Shown piece by piece: positions 44,962 through 56,900 of a DNA stretch of 64,000 nucleotides; position 1 is the stretch's first letter, and the number at the start of each line of letters is the position of its first letter. Location: the NCBI GenBank assembly GCA_038141705.1, contig JAYQIQ010000004.1, forward strand, positions 1,550,001 to 1,614,000. The letters are read 5' to 3'. Origin of the DNA: Eutrophomonas brisbanensis (lineage in GTDB: Bacteria; Pseudomonadota; Gammaproteobacteria; Burkholderiales; Eutrophovitaceae). The position numbers were made by a program, and so were the translations under genes. The notes beneath the pieces were generated by a model that was given only the letters and a program-made list of their open reading frames with translations, did not search any database and had not been told where the DNA came from.

Positions 44962-45996
44962 ATGGATGAGAATAGACAAAAGGCGCTTGAGGCAGCACTG
45001 TCGCAGATTGAAAAGCAGTTTGGAAAAGGATCGATCATGCGATTGGGGGAACAGGAAATTTCTCCAGATCTCAAGGTAGTTTCCACGGGATCTCTTGGGC
45101 TTGATATCGCTCTAGGTATTGGGGGTCTCCCGCGTGGGAGAGTTGTAGAGATTTATGGCCCAGAGTCATCCGGAAAGACGACGCTGACATTGTCTGTGAT
45201 TGCCGAGATGCAAAAAATAGGAGGTGCAGCGGCTTTCGTGGACGCCGAGCACGCTTTAGATCCTGAATATGCCGCAAAACTGGGGGTAAACATCGATGAT
45301 TTACTAATTTCCCAGCCGGACAATGGTGAGCAAGCACTCGAGATAGCAGACATGTTGGTACGGTCGGGTTCAGTAGACGTCGTTGTCATCGACTCCGTGG
45401 CGGCGCTTACCCCTAGAGCAGAGATTGAGGGTGAGATGGGAGAGCCTCAAATGGGGCTTCAGGCGAGATTGATGTCTCAGGCACTTCGTAAGCTGACTGC
45501 GAACATAAAACGCTCAAATACACTCGTAATTTTCATTAATCAGATTCGTATGAAGATTGGCGTTATGTTTGGTAACCCTGAGACCACGACAGGTGGAAAT
45601 GCGCTTAAGTTTTATTCTTCGGTCCGAATCGATATTCGAAGAATCGGTGCGATCAAAAAAGGCGACGAGGTTGCCGGAAATGAAACTCGCGCAAAAGTCG
45701 TCAAAAATAAAGTTGCCCCACCGTTCCGTCAGGCCGAGTTCGATATTTTATACGGAGAGGGGATATCGCGAGAGGGCGAGGTAATTGATCTGGGAGTTCA
45801 GCACAAAATTATCGACAAAGCCGGGGCTTGGTACAGTTACGGTAGCGACAGGATCGGTCAAGGGAAAGACAACGTTAGAGAATATCTGAAACAAAACCCT
45901 GCGTTATCTCTTGAGATCGAGAACAAGGTGCGCGAAGCAGTTGGGGTTCGCTTGATTGGTGAAAAAGAAGCTGCTGCACAAGAACCGGCCGAGTGA
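44962..45996 (+). CDS. recA: recombinase A
   Basis: Strand-exchange ATPase and SOS co-protease. 344 residues from ATG 44962, with GGGAG 11-15 bases upstream; a TTG at 44956 is in frame but too near that site. The N-terminus MDENRQKALEAALSQIEKQF and GKGSIMRLG are canonical. Walker A is GPESSGKTTL, followed by AFVDAEHALDPEYA, and LVIFINQIRMKIGVMFGNPE covers the L2 region start. DNA-binding loop 1 is EGEMGEPQMGLQARLMS. Intact, full length. Confidence 0.98.
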   Translation: MDENRQKALEAALSQIEKQFGKGSIMRLGEQEISPDLKVVSTGSLGLDIALGIGGLPRGRVVEIYGPESSGKTTLTLSVIAEMQKIGGAAAFVDAEHALDPEYAAKLGVNIDDLLISQPDNGEQALEIADMLVRSGSVDVVVIDSVAALTPRAEIEGEMGEPQMGLQARLMSQALRKLTANIKRSNTLVIFINQIRMKIGVMFGNPETTTGGNALKFYSSVRIDIRRIGAIKKGDEVAGNETRAKVVKNKVAPPFRQAEFDILYGEGISREGEVIDLGVQHKIIDKAGAWYSYGSDRIGQGKDNVREYLKQNPALSLEIENKVREAVGVRLIGEKEAAAQEPAE

Positions 45997-46014
45997 TTTG
46001 TTTTATAGACGGTT

Positions 46015-46464
46015 TTGTTGGTCGGTGTGGAGTACAAATATCTAGAAACCTTTGCGTTAAAAACCTTAAGCCGTAGGGAGTACAGTCGACTCGAATTGCA
46101 TAGAAGGTTGATTGATAAGGGCGGTAACCCTGAGGATATTGAAAATCTCCTGAATGACTTTGAGAAAAAAGGTTGGTTAAATGAGGATCGGTTCGTTGAG
46201 GTACTCATTCGATCTAGAAGGAATCGATTTGGCTGTCTAAAAATACTGCGTGAGCTCGAAGAGAAGGGGGTTTCGGGTTCTGGAATCAGTCTAGCGAAGG
46301 AACTGCTTAGTCGGGATGAGGAAATGACCGCTAGGAATATTTGGGAAAAAAAATTTGGAGTTTTGCCTGTTAGCCTGTCGGAGCGTGGCAGGCAGGCGAG
46401 GTTTATGCAGAGCAGGGGATTTGATCAGTCATTGGTTCGTCGGATTTTGGGTGGAGAGGACTAG
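46015..46464 (+). CDS. recX: RecX regulatory protein
   Basis: Small RecA modulator that limits filament growth. About 149 residues starting at TTG 46015, 18 bp after recA. The RecX pattern appears: ETFALKTLSRREYSRLELHRRL with GNPEDIENLLNDFEKKGWLNEDRF, then RNRFGCLKILRELEEKGVSG and the terminal MQSRGFDQSLVRRILGG. Position directly after recA supports the call. Confidence 0.93.
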   Translation: MLVGVEYKYLETFALKTLSRREYSRLELHRRLIDKGGNPEDIENLLNDFEKKGWLNEDRFVEVLIRSRRNRFGCLKILRELEEKGVSGSGISLAKELLSRDEEMTARNIWEKKFGVLPVSLSERGRQARFMQSRGFDQSLVRRILGGED

Positions 46465-46514
46465 CATTACTTTCTGGATAATCAAAATTTTTTTACTGAG
46501 TTAACAAAATCTTT

Positions 46515-49141
46515 ATGAATAGCAACGAAATTCGCTCTAAGTTTCTCAAGTACTTCGAGAAAAATGGGCATAACGTGATTGCCTCGAGTCCACTTGTTCC
46601 TGGTAATGATCCGACCCTACTTTTTACCAACGCGGGAATGGTTCAATTCAAGGATGTGTTTTTGGGGCAAGAGAAACGCCCATACAACCGAGCAACCACT
46701 TCTCAGCGGTGCGTTCGTGCTGGAGGAAAACATAACGATCTAGAGAATGTTGGGTACACCGCACGTCACCATACTTTCTTTGAAATGTTGGGTAATTTTA
46801 GTTTTGGAGATTACTTCAAAAAAGACGCAATACGACTCGCGTGGGGTTTACTCACAGAGGAATTTGGGCTTGACCCCGACAGGATGTGGGTCACGGTCTA
46901 TCACACCGACGATGAGGCGTACGATATTTGGGTTGCCGACATGGGAGTTCCTCATGAGCGTGTTATCCGGATAGGTGATAAACCGGGAGGCGTCAAATTC
47001 CAAAGTGATAATTTTTGGCAAATGGGCGATACCGGCCCGTGTGGCCCGTGTTCCGAGATCTTCTGGGATCATGGAGACGATATTGAAGGGGGGCCTCCGG
47101 GGTCCCCAAATGAGGACGGTGATCGCTTTATCGAAATTTGGAATCTCGTTTTTATGCAGTTCAATCGCGATCAATCTGGTGAGCTACATCCGTTACCGAA
47201 ACCCTCAGTTGATACAGGGATGGGACTGGAACGGATGGCTGCAGTTTTACAGGGAGTCCACTCGAACTACGAAATTGATATGTTCGAAACCCTGATAAAG
47301 GATGCCGCTTCGGCGACGGGATATAAGGATCTCACGAATAATTCCTTAAAAGTGATTGCTGATCACATACGATCGTGTGGTTTTTTGGTTTTAGACGGGG
47401 TAATTCCTAGTAATGAAGGGCGGGGTTACGTACTCAGAAGAATTATTCGTCGCGCGATCCGACATGGCTATAAGCTAGATTGCAAACAACCTTTCTTCCT
47501 TTCGCTCATTGATTCGTTAGTAAAAGTTATGGGAGATGCATATCCTGAATTAGGATCCTCATCGGAACGTGTCAAAGAGGTACTTTTACAAGAAGAATTA
47601 AGATTTGCTGAGACACTCGATAATGGAATGACGGTCCTCGAGGCTGCGTTGTTGCGAGAAGACAAGATGTTAGATGGGGAAACAATATTCCGGCTGTACG
47701 ACACATTTGGTTTTCCTGTTGATTTGACCGCTGACATTGCGCGTGAACGGGAGGTACAGATTGACTTGGCTGGGTTTGAGGCGGCGATGGACGCTCAGCG
47801 AAGTAAGGCTAGGGCGGCCTCTAGATTTCAGAGTGCTAAAAGTATTGAATATTCAGGGCAACCCACAGAGTTCCACGGTTACAAAGAGTCTACCCTTCAG
47901 GCGAACGTAGTTGCATTGTATGTTGACGGAACACCGGTAGATAGATTGGATAAGGGTGAAAAAGGCATTGTGGTGCTAGATAGAACTCCGTTTTATGCTG
48001 AGTCTGGGGGCAAATCGGGGACCGTGGCAGCCTTGTGACTACAGCTACTCCATACGCTACATTCCGTGTTTTAGATACTCAAAAAATACAGGCGGAAGTA
48101 TTCGGTCACCATGGAGAACTGGTGAATGGAGAGTTGCACGTCGGCGACGTGTTGACTGCGGAAATCGATCAATCATTAAGGTCTTCCGTAAAGCTTAATC
48201 ACTCTGCGACCCATATCTTGCATGCAGCACTCCGCAGCGTTTTGGGTGAGCATGTCCAGCAAAAAGGCTCCTTAGTTGATGATATGAAAACTAGATTTGA
48301 CTTTTCTCATCCGAAGCCGGTAACTCGCGAGGAGCTTGGGAAGATTGAACTACTGGTCAATGAGGTAATTCGGAGAAATATAGCTGTATCAGCACGGGTA
48401 ATGTCGTATGACAAGGCTTTAGAGACTGGAGCAGTCGCGCTTTTTGGAGAAAAGTATGGCGACCAGGTCCGTGTCATTGGCATGGATAATTTTTCTACCG
48501 AGTTGTGTGGGGGTACGCACGTGGATCGCAGTGGTGACATTGGTTTGTTTAAAATTTATTCTGAGACAGGTGTGGCGTCTGGGGTGCGTAGGATTGAGGC
48601 GGCCACTGGAGCAGCGGCGCTCAACTACACTCAGGATCGAGAAGGTAAATTATTAGAAATTGCTAGTGTTATGCGCGCTGCTCCGGATGAGGCTGAGGGA
48701 CGGCTGGCCCAAATAATGGAGAATGTCAGAAAGCTAGAAAAAGAGGTTGAGCGACTCAAATCGAAAATTGCCGCAAACCAAGGCGATGAATTCGCGCAAA
48801 ATGTACACGTAGTTGATGGTGTCAACGTGCTATCGACCATCATTGAGGGTGTGGATGTTAAGGCACTACGTGACACAATGGATCAACTTAAATCAAAGTT
48901 AGGAACGGCAGTAATAGCGTTGAGTACTATCAACGAGGGGAAAGTATCCATCATTACAGGGGTTACAAGCGACACTACGGGTCGTATAAAAGCGGGAGAC
49001 CTCGTTAACTTCATAGCTGAGCAAGTTGGTGGAAAAGGCGGTGGACGTCCAGATTTAGCGCAAGCTGGTGGATCGGATGCTGCGGCCCTGCCGAAAGCAA
49101 TGTCTTCGGTAAATGATTGGGTGGCATCCCAGCTGACTTAA
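46515..49141 (+). CDS. alaS: alanyl-tRNA synthetase (probable 1-base error)
   Basis: Charges tRNA-Ala; about 875 residues when repaired, matching the normal length. The catalytic domain has ATTSQRCVRAGGKHNDLENVG, MLGNFSFGDYFK (motif 2 region), and KPSVDTGMGLERMAAVLQG. The frame breaks at GGGGG (48006-48010); a sixth G restores FYAESGGQIGDRGSLV. The editing domain keeps LNHSATHILHAALRSVLG (HxxxH zinc/editing site) and STELCGGTHVDRSGDIG, and the C-Ala domain ends VGGKGGGRPDLAQAGGSD. Downstream csrA, often found next in gammaproteobacteria, is absent: a convergent mutase gene follows immediately. Confidence 0.97.
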
Positions 49142-50527
49142 TTACGCTGGGATTATTTCGGGAAACTCCAAGTTATCATTTATTTGCCGAAACGCTTCTT
49201 TGAATTCATTATGAATTCTTGCTAGTCCATCCTGTGAGTCGGATTCGAATCGAAGCACAATTGTGGGTGTGGTGTTTGATGCGCGCGCTAAACCAAAGCC
49301 ATCGGCGTACTCAAGTCGAAGGCCATCAATAGTTATTTTTTCTTGTGCCGTTGGGAATTTCCCTGTCTTTTTGAGCTCCTCGATTATCGAGAAATTCTCT
49401 CCCTCAGAGCACTTGATCTGTATTTCGGGTGTTGACAAAGAATTTGGCAGGGAAGTAAAAGTGTCATCAATCGATTCTTGTTTACTTAAGTACTCTAGTA
49501 ATCTTGCCCCTGCATAAATTCCATCGTCGAATCCAAACCATCTTTCTTTAAAAAAGAAATGGCCACTCATCTCGCCCCCAAGAGGAGAGCTCGATTTGCG
49601 CATCTCGGCCTTAATAAGAGAGTGTCCTGTTCGCCACATTTTCGGGATACCGCCAGCATTCGCAATCCACTTTGAAAGATTTCGCGAACACTTGACGTCA
49701 AATATTACCTCACCTGCAGGGCAGCGTGATAAGACGTCTGACGCGAAAAGCATCATCAGTCTATCTGGGTAGATGATATCGCCATTTTTAGTAATAACGC
49801 CCAGGCGATCACCATCTCCATCAAATGCCAAGCCTATGTCCGATTCTGCGTCAACCACGTGGGAGATAAGATCCTGAAGATTCTTTGGTTGTGAAGGGTC
49901 GGGGATGATGATTGGGGAAGTTACCATCCACCTCACAGAAAAGCTCGTCGACAGAGCATCCTATCGAGCGATAAACTTTAGCAGCAAAAGCTCCTGCGAC
50001 ACCATTCCCGCAGTCAACAGAAATATTTATGGGCTTAGCTAATTTAATATCTGAGTTTATACGCTGGATGTAATCACTAGTAACATCGTGATAGCTGAGT
50101 TCCCCAGTGCCCTGATGAAAGTCTTTTTCTCTATACGCTCGCGGATGGATTGGATCTGCTCTCCGTAGAGTGCAGCAAAATCTAAAACGATCTTTAGGCC
50201 ATTATATTCTGGCGGATTATGGCTACCGGTTATGATGATTCCATTTCCCGTTTTTAGTTGGTGTGTCGAAAAGTAAAGAATAGGCGATGTGACTTGGCCA
50301 ACATCAAAAACGTTGGCTCCAGTTGAGAGAACACCTTTCACAAGCGCTTCCATAAGCATGGGACCGCTTAAACGCCCATCTCTTCCAACACACAATGTGT
50401 TCCCGCCGCTCTCTAAAATCATACTTCCAATGGCTTTCCCAATGCTTTCGACCGCATCAATGGTGAGGGATTCTCCGACGATTCCGCGGATGTCATAAGC
50501 CTTAAAGATTGATGAATCCAGTGTCAT
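49142..50527 (-). CDS. phosphomannomutase/phosphoglucomutase, AlgC-like (two probable 1-base errors)
   Basis: About 461 residues when repaired, close to the 463 of Pseudomonas AlgC; such enzymes supply Man-1-P and Glc-1-P for LPS and exopolysaccharide. ATG 50527 overlaps the yheT stop (ATGA). Blocks: FKAYDIRGIVGESLT, the catalytic serine loop GIIITGSHNPPEYNG, the metal site GLAFDGDGDRLGVI, and the sugar loop GGEMSGHFFF. Breaks: T5 at 50124-50128 lacks one base (restoring KKDFHQGTGELSYHDV), and GGGG at 49901-49904 has one extra (restoring NHHPDPSQPKNLQ). Both corrected, the frame reaches 49142 directly against alaS. Confidence 0.92.
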
Positions 50528-51522
50528 AAAAATTTTCCAAAGTAATTTAATAATTGATTGGGTAACCAATCAAGATTGCCGGGAAATGGGCCAGTTACGA
50601 ATCCAGTATGGCCACCATGCTTGAGAAGTCGTAATTCTACATTTGAATTGCCGTGACAAATTTTGAGTAAGTCATTTCCCGGCAAGAAGGGATCGTTTTC
50701 AGAATGTAAGATAAGGAGCGGATTTTTGACATTTTGAATGACAAGTTGCGAGCTAGATTTTGACCAATAATCTAAGACATCCCTAAAGCCATGGAGTGGC
50801 GCAGTAAACGTGTCGTCAAACTGCATCAGGGTTCTGCAATCTCGGATAGACTTTAGATCTATGTCTAACTTATATCGCTTAATTTTTTTAGATGCTTTCG
50901 TTTTAAGTGATTTTGTAAAGTGTTTGCCGTAAAATTTTGTTATTCCGTTACTGAGGCGGGTTCCCGACGTTATAAGATTATACGGAACAGAGATCGCGGC
51001 AAATGCTTTGCATCGAGAGTTCAGCTCGATATTGTTTTTACCGTTTCTGCCTAGCCAGTTGACTAATACGTTCCCGCCCAACGAGAATCCAACGAAGAAT
51101 ATTGAACCAGAAGTTTGTCGATTGATGATGGTTAATATGTTATCGATTTCGCTTGAATCCCCTGAATGGTAGGCACGAGGCAAATTATTTGCCTCTCCGC
51201 TGCATCCACGAAAATGCACTACGGCTGATCTCCATCCATTCGCGATTATTCGATCCGTTAGAGAAGTTACATAGTGGCTTTGAGAATTACCTTCCAAGCC
51301 GTGCAAGATAACTATCGTCGGGGTTTTTTTTTCGCGATTTGTCCAGTCAAAATCAAGAAAATCTCCATCTGGAAGGTGTTCTCGAATGCGCTCAAAGTAT
51401 CCTCGAGGTTTCTTTAAGAATAGATAAGGATAAAGGGTCTGTAGGTGGCCACCGGGGAGCCACCAAGGCGACTGATAGTCTTTATTATCAGTCGTGGTGT
51501 TCTGTTTGTGCGTGAATGCCAT
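50524..51522 (-). CDS. yheT: YheT-family alpha/beta hydrolase
   Basis: 332 residues. YSPWWLPGGHLQT-type N-terminus (here YQSPWWLPGGHLQTLYPYL), the oxyanion block VILHGLEGNSQSHYV, VVHFRGCSGEANN, the nucleophile GFSLGGNVLVNWLG, HSENDPFLPGN (Asp), and LRLLKHGGHTGFV (His). All are family hallmarks. Related enzymes include esterases; the YheT role is not established. It overlaps waaF by about 35 bp at its 5' end, and its stop overlaps the mutase ATG. Confidence 0.92.
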   Translation of the reverse strand: MAFTHKQNTTTDNKDYQSPWWLPGGHLQTLYPYLFLKKPRGYFERIREHLPDGDFLDFDWTNREKKTPTIVILHGLEGNSQSHYVTSLTDRIIANGWRSAVVHFRGCSGEANNLPRAYHSGDSSEIDNILTIINRQTSGSIFFVGFSLGGNVLVNWLGRNGKNNIELNSRCKAFAAISVPYNLITSGTRLSNGITKFYGKHFTKSLKTKASKKIKRYKLDIDLKSIRDCRTLMQFDDTFTAPLHGFRDVLDYWSKSSSQLVIQNVKNPLLILHSENDPFLPGNDLLKICHGNSNVELRLLKHGGHTGFVTGPFPGNLDWLPNQLLNYFGKFL

Positions 51523-52537
51523 ATCTCTCGATTAACGCAATTGCGTTTTCAATGACAAGAATTGCTCGAATCTGATTAAGACAGTTTGTGTGACCGAGAG
51601 GACATATTCTCTGAAAGCAGGGGCGACACGACATTGTTTCTTCAAGAACTATAGCTTTTTCGCTTAGAGGTGGCGTGAAGGCGGTAGAACTCGAACCAAA
51701 AATTGCAATCGTTGGAGTGTCGTGTGCAGCGGATATGTGCATAAGGCCCGAGTCATTGGTTATAACTAGATCCGAAAAGCCGATGATACTTATCGCTTCT
51801 TTTAGGCTTGTAGAGCCACATAAATTTTTTATATTTTTACCACCATATTTTTCTATATGTTTCCCAATACTTTCATCTTTCTTTGAGCCCAATATGATTA
51901 CGAAAAGGTTGTGTTCCCCAAGATCTCTCGCAGTGGTCGAAAAATATTCTTTTGGCCACTGCTTAGCGGGACCATATTCAGCGCCGGGACAAAGACACAC
52001 AATAGGATTCTCGCTTGATATTCCATATTTATTTTTTATTTGCTCTTTAATTTTTTCATCTTCGTTAAATCGAGGGTGCAAAGTAGGGAATTTCGTCTTA
52101 TCAGTTTTCTCATTTGCTAAGAAGGCGTACCGCTCCACCATCAGAGGCAAGTGTTCTTTGTCAAGTTTTCTTCTATCGTTCAAGACCATAAAACGCTGCT
52201 CTCCGATAAATCCGGTTCTTCGTTGAATACCAGCAAAATAAGGGATCAGTGCACTTTTAAAAGAGTTGGGGAGAACGTAGGCCTGATCATATTTCTCTGG
52301 CGCAATTACCGTCTTTGCAAATGCTCTTCTGGAGATGATGTTTAATTCGCCGTGCCCAAAAGGATTTACATGCACGAAGTTAATTTCTGTCATCGTCTTG
52401 TAAACCTCGGCTATTAACGGGTTTGCAAGCACGTCAATCCGTGGAGCTGGGTGTACGCTCTTAAGTCTTTGGATTAAGGAGTGTGAGATAACCGCATCGC
52501 CGACCCAAGAGGGGGCAACAACCAATAGCTTTTGCAA
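51488..52537 (-). CDS. waaF: LPS heptosyltransferase II
   Basis: Adds the second heptose to the LPS inner core; GT9 family. 349 residues. N-terminus LLVVAPSWVGDAVISHSLIQRL is characteristic, then FAGIQRRTGFIGEQR, CLCPGAEYGPAKQWPKEYF, and near the C-terminus LVITNDSGLMHISAAHDTP with FGSSSTAFTPPLS. The closing cysteine-rich segment CRPCFQRICPLGHTNCL is seen in WaaF proteins. It is near ilvE as in Pseudomonas, and the mutase downstream fits envelope sugar supply. The 52538-52630 gap before it shows no distinctive feature. Confidence 0.93.
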   Translation of the reverse strand: MQKLLVVAPSWVGDAVISHSLIQRLKSVHPAPRIDVLANPLIAEVYKTMTEINFVHVNPFGHGELNIISRRAFAKTVIAPEKYDQAYVLPNSFKSALIPYFAGIQRRTGFIGEQRFMVLNDRRKLDKEHLPLMVERYAFLANEKTDKTKFPTLHPRFNEDEKIKEQIKNKYGISSENPIVCLCPGAEYGPAKQWPKEYFSTTARDLGEHNLFVIILGSKKDESIGKHIEKYGGKNIKNLCGSTSLKEAISIIGFSDLVITNDSGLMHISAAHDTPTIAIFGSSSTAFTPPLSEKAIVLEETMSCRPCFQRICPLGHTNCLNQIRAILVIENAIALIERYGIHAQTEHHD

Positions 52538-52630
52538 TTGCCCTACCCGTTTGTTTTATTTAAGGAATACAAACTATATAAGACAGGCCAATGAAGATAA
52601 AGCAATTGTGTTTCTTCGCGCTAAATAGAG

Positions 52631-52813
52631 CTAATCTTCTAATTTAAAATGCGCACCGCAGTAAGGGCACTGAGCTCGACCTTTATTGACTTCGAGAAAA
52701 ACTCTCGGATGTGAGTCCCAGGACTCGCTGTTAGCAGGCGGGCAAGAAATTGGAAGTTCGGCTTTCGATACCTTAATCGGCTGGTCGTTTCGATTGCTCA
52801 TCGATTTAGACAT
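52631..52813 (-). CDS. small zinc-finger (zf-CHCC, NDUFS6-like) protein
   Basis: 60 residues from ATG 52813, which overlaps the ilvE stop by eight bases; a second ATG lies four codons on. The zf-CHCC pattern is LPISCPPANSESWDSHPRVFLEV followed by AQCPYCGAHFKLED, giving one Cys, a His, and the CxxC pair. This family of small proteobacterial proteins is homologous to the NDUFS6 accessory subunit of complex I; function in bacteria is unclear. Coupling with ilvE is positional only. Confidence 0.88.
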   Translation of the reverse strand: MSKSMSNRNDQPIKVSKAELPISCPPANSESWDSHPRVFLEVNKGRAQCPYCGAHFKLED

Positions 52814-53726
52814 AGGCCAGCCATTCGCCATGCTTTTCTTCTCGTCCGTTGACGAGGTCGAAGAAGAGCGTCTGAAGTTTCTCAGTTACTGGCCCACGCT
52901 GCCCGGCTCCGATCACTCGATTATCCAACTCCCGAATCGGGGTAACCTCTGCGGCGGTGCCGGTAAAGAAGGCCTCATCCGCTGTGTATACATCGTCTCT
53001 TGTTAGGCGCTTCGACTTTACATTCAATCCTAAATCGGCAGCAAGGGTTAGAATTGTGTCACGAGTAATACCCATCAAAGCGGACGTTAACTCGGGTTCG
53101 TAAATCGTATTATTTTTTACTATAAATAAATTTTCACCAGCGCCCTCTGCTACAAACCCATCTACGTCGAGTAACAGGGCCTCATCGTATCCGTGGTCAA
53201 TTGCCTCTTGGTTCGCGAGAATCGAGTTTGCATAGGTTCCGGAGTATTTTGCTCTACACATGGTCACATTGACGTGGTGTCTAGAGAAGCTCGAGGTTTT
53301 TACGCGAATACCTTTTTCAATGCCTTCTGCTCCAAGATATGCGCCCCACGGCCACGCAGCTATCGCAACGTGAACCGTTGCTCCCTTTGGAGATACTCCC
53401 ATTTTTTCGGATCCATAAAACGCGATTGGTCTGATATAGCAAGAGCTGAGATTATTCTCTTTCACTACATTCAAACAAGCCTCCATTAGTTCCTTTTTTG
53501 AAAAAGGAATTTTCATCATATAGATGTGAGCGGATGCAAAAAGCCGGTCAATGTGTTCTTTTAGGCGAAAGATCGCCGCCCCTTTCTTTGTGTCGTAAGC
53601 CCGTAAACCCTCGAAAACGGCTAGACCGTAGTGCAAAGAATGAGTCAGGACATGTGTCGTGGCATCTCGCCATGGGACCATCGCACCGTCGTACCAAATG
53701 ACACCGTCTTTGTCAGCCATCGACAT
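52806..53726 (-). CDS. ilvE: branched-chain amino acid aminotransferase
   Basis: Final transamination to Leu, Ile and Val; PLP fold type IV. 306 residues. GGGGGA stands six bases before ATG 53726; an ATG two codons on is possible. Motifs: HSLHYGLAVFEGLRAYDT, the PLP lysine in CRAKYSGTYANSILANQEA, GYDEALLLDVDGFVAEGAGENLF, TSALMGITRDTILTLA and FFTGTAAEVTPIRE. The upstream gap 53727-53970 is shared with divergent yhdP; no clear promoter was identified in it. Confidence 0.96.
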   Translation of the reverse strand: MSMADKDGVIWYDGAMVPWRDATTHVLTHSLHYGLAVFEGLRAYDTKKGAAIFRLKEHIDRLFASAHIYMMKIPFSKKELMEACLNVVKENNLSSCYIRPIAFYGSEKMGVSPKGATVHVAIAAWPWGAYLGAEGIEKGIRVKTSSFSRHHVNVTMCRAKYSGTYANSILANQEAIDHGYDEALLLDVDGFVAEGAGENLFIVKNNTIYEPELTSALMGITRDTILTLAADLGLNVKSKRLTRDDVYTADEAFFTGTAAEVTPIRELDNRVIGAGQRGPVTEKLQTLFFDLVNGREEKHGEWLAYV

Positions 53727-53970
53727 CTTTTTCCCCCGATATTTAAAAACAAGACCAAAAAACCCACGAATTCTATCTTAAATCCCAGTACTCGGCGATA
53801 ATAGTGCCTTAGCAATTTTGCGGGCCGACAATACCCATCATGCTTCTTGGAGACACTAACAGTACTGCTTTTTTAGGTCTAAAATCAGGCCTGGGGTTTT
53901 TGTGAGCCGTTATTCGTTAGTTGATGCTGGATTGATCTCAGCATGCGATGAAGAGGAAGATTGCTAGATA

Positions 53971-56900
53971 ATGTTGAGGCGTAATCTACGGTTACGGAAC
54001 TTTCTAATACACATCGTTTGGGTAGTTCCTCTTGTGAGCTTTGTTGCCCTGACGGTCGCTTTAGCATCCCTTAAGTTTTATTTCCTACCGAGAATAGATG
54101 ACTTCAGAGTAAATATTGAGCAAGTCGTATCATCAGCTACGGAGAAATCGGTCCGTATCTCTCAAGTTACCGCTGGATGGGATGGAATTAAGCCAAGTGT
54201 TTTGTTAAGAGGAGTGCAAATCTCCGAACCGAGTGGAGTGCCACTCCTTCAACTAGAGGAAGTCAGAGCGAGACTAAGTTTGCTGAGCTTTTTTAAAGGC
54301 GAATTCAGTTTCTCGGGTTTGGAGTTAGAAGGACCAACGATTGAGTTATCGAGAGACAGTGATGGAAGGGTGTGGTTGGCCTCGTCGCTCCTGTATCCGT
54401 CCCCAGAGAAGTCAGGAGACAAGCTCCTAGATTGGGTGGTTCGGCAAGAGAGTCTAAATATCAAGGGCGCCCAGGTAACGTTCAAGGATGCTTTAGCGGA
54501 TGACTTGGTTATTAAATTAGACGGTGTGGATATTACCTCATCGTTTTTTAGAGAAAAACTAACTCTCAAGATATTTATTCGATCTGAAAGTGAACTTCTA
54601 CAAACTGGTTCGGTTGTTTTGGACACTCTCTGGCCGGGTTCAGGGCATGAGCTCTCCGGTGTATCTGGAAAAGTAATTTTTGACCTGGATGGTTTGAATG
54701 CGGAAATATTATCGAAGTATGCGACTATCCTGGATGATTCTCTTAATGGTGCGCTGAGTGTCAATGGCTCATTCGAATACTCCCCGTCAACGCTGAACGG
54801 ATTAGTTGAATTCAATGCGAAGAACTTGACTCTGGAGGCGGCAGCCAATGGATTATCTGTGTCCAGCATTACGGGTATTGCTGATTTTGCAAAGAGCTCT
54901 GAGTCACAATCGGTGAATTTATCCGATATATCGATGCGTACCGAAGTTGGGGATGTGGTCGGTATTGATCTTGTTGAAATCAACAAATCAGATGACGTAG
55001 TCACCGGAAATCTGAGAGCCAAGAACCTCAATATTTCTACTGTTAAGTCGCTGGTCGATTCTGTGATGGACGATGATTCGCCAGTCAATGGCGCTTTTTC
55101 GGGGATAGGGTCGGTTGGTGCTATCGAGTACGTTGATCTTGAATGGCGCTCAGAGGGCGGACATTTGGCCATAACCCAAGGCCTGGCGAGGGTAAAAAAT
55201 ATCTCTTATGTTTCAAAAGAGGGCTCTCGCGTGAAGGGGTATACCGGCGATCTCACGTTAGACAGCAAATCCCTAAAGATCGTTGGGCGCGCAGACGAGT
55301 TCTCCCTTAGCTCAAAATTAAACTTTGATGAAGTCGTGACGTTATCCGATGTTAAAGCAGATATTTCCGTAACATTAGAGGATGACGGTTTGGGGATTCA
55401 TTTGAATGACGTCTCGTTTAAACATGAGAAGGCAAAAGGCACAGCGGTCGGTGATATCGGTTTTTTGGCAGGGAAAACTTTCGCATTTGGGACTTTCTCT
55501 TGCGATTGACGAGTTCAACTTAAGGGATGTCCATCGATTCATTTCTAATAAATCTACTGCTACTAAAACCTGGATGAAATCTGGTCTCCAAATTGGTGTG
55601 GCTAGAAATATTAAGCTGAGGCTCTCCGGGATTCCTGTTGTCGACAATGCTAGCCAGCAACTGAAAATAAAAACGAATATCAATGCCGACATCGAAAATG
55701 GTACTTTACAGATTAACCCTGACTGGCCAATATTTGAAAAGCTCGCTGGAAATTTTTCGCTTAAAGATAACGTCATTACCTTTCAGCCGACCAGCGCAGA
55801 ATTGATGGGCGTTGATGTTTCTCGTTCAAACCTTTCCATAAAAAATTTAGCATCCCCAGATGCTTTTCTTCAATTCGATGGGGTGATTAAATCCTCGATA
55901 TCAAAATACCTTGAGTACATTTCGAGGAGCCCGTTAGATCAGATAACTAAAGGCGTAACTAAAACTTTTTCAGGTGAAGGAGATGGAGATTTATCGCTTC
56001 AAGTTGTTTATCCTTTTTACAAAAAAGACGATCGTAAGGTGACTGGTCGCATGCAGGTCAATGGTGAGCGATTGTTAATTTCCGCGCGGGCACCAAGGCT
56101 TGACGATTATGAAGCGAAACTTCAGTTTAATGAGAGGAGCTTTTCTATTGAGTCAGGGGCTGCATCAATCCTCGGAACGGGTGTTAGCTTTAAGTCGATT
56201 CCGGTCGATAAAGGATTTGGTGAGGTGCAATTTAAATCGGTAGGGCCCGTGAGGGAGGCGTTACGTTTTGCGAAGCTGGAGAGTATCGCGAATAAGTTCT
56301 CTGGCGATACAAGTATTGATGGGACGTTGAGGTTTGCAAGCGGCGGTTATAAATTGTCGCTTCGGTCAAATTTAGAGGGTTTAGATATCACGCTTCCGGC
56401 GCCACTGAACAAACGGCAGAAGGACAAGTGGCCAACGGATTTGACAATTACCACCAACGAAGCGCAGCAGCGAACCATGATTGTCTCGATGCCAAACATT
56501 GGCATTGGGAAATTTATCCATAACGAGGATGGGTTGGTGTCTGGAGCGGTTAATTTTGGGAATACAAAAATCTTTGAGCGGGAGAATAGGTTAACTTTTG
56601 GTGGTGATGTGCAGGCTATCGATTTGGATGGGTGGAAATCTATTTTGGATGGTGCTGCCGCTAGTCAACGGCGTGCTAACGCGATTGGGATCTCGGTTGA
56701 TATAAAAGTAGATCAACTGAGATTTCTCAGCAGCATATTTGATTCCGTGAAAATCCAGGGGGATGCGAGGGATGGGCAAGGGTCTTTTTTCTTCAATGGT
56801 ACAGGGGTGGAGGGACGAGTAAGCCGTTTGCAAGATGCTGAATATGGCCAGCGGATTCTTGCTAATTTTAAGAGCCTAAAAATAACTTCGGAAAAACAAT

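Noticed and set aside
46515..49141. alaS split into two separate genes or a pseudogene
   Set aside because: The halves join seamlessly at one G-run, an essential gene is unlikely to be broken, and the same error type occurs throughout the window.
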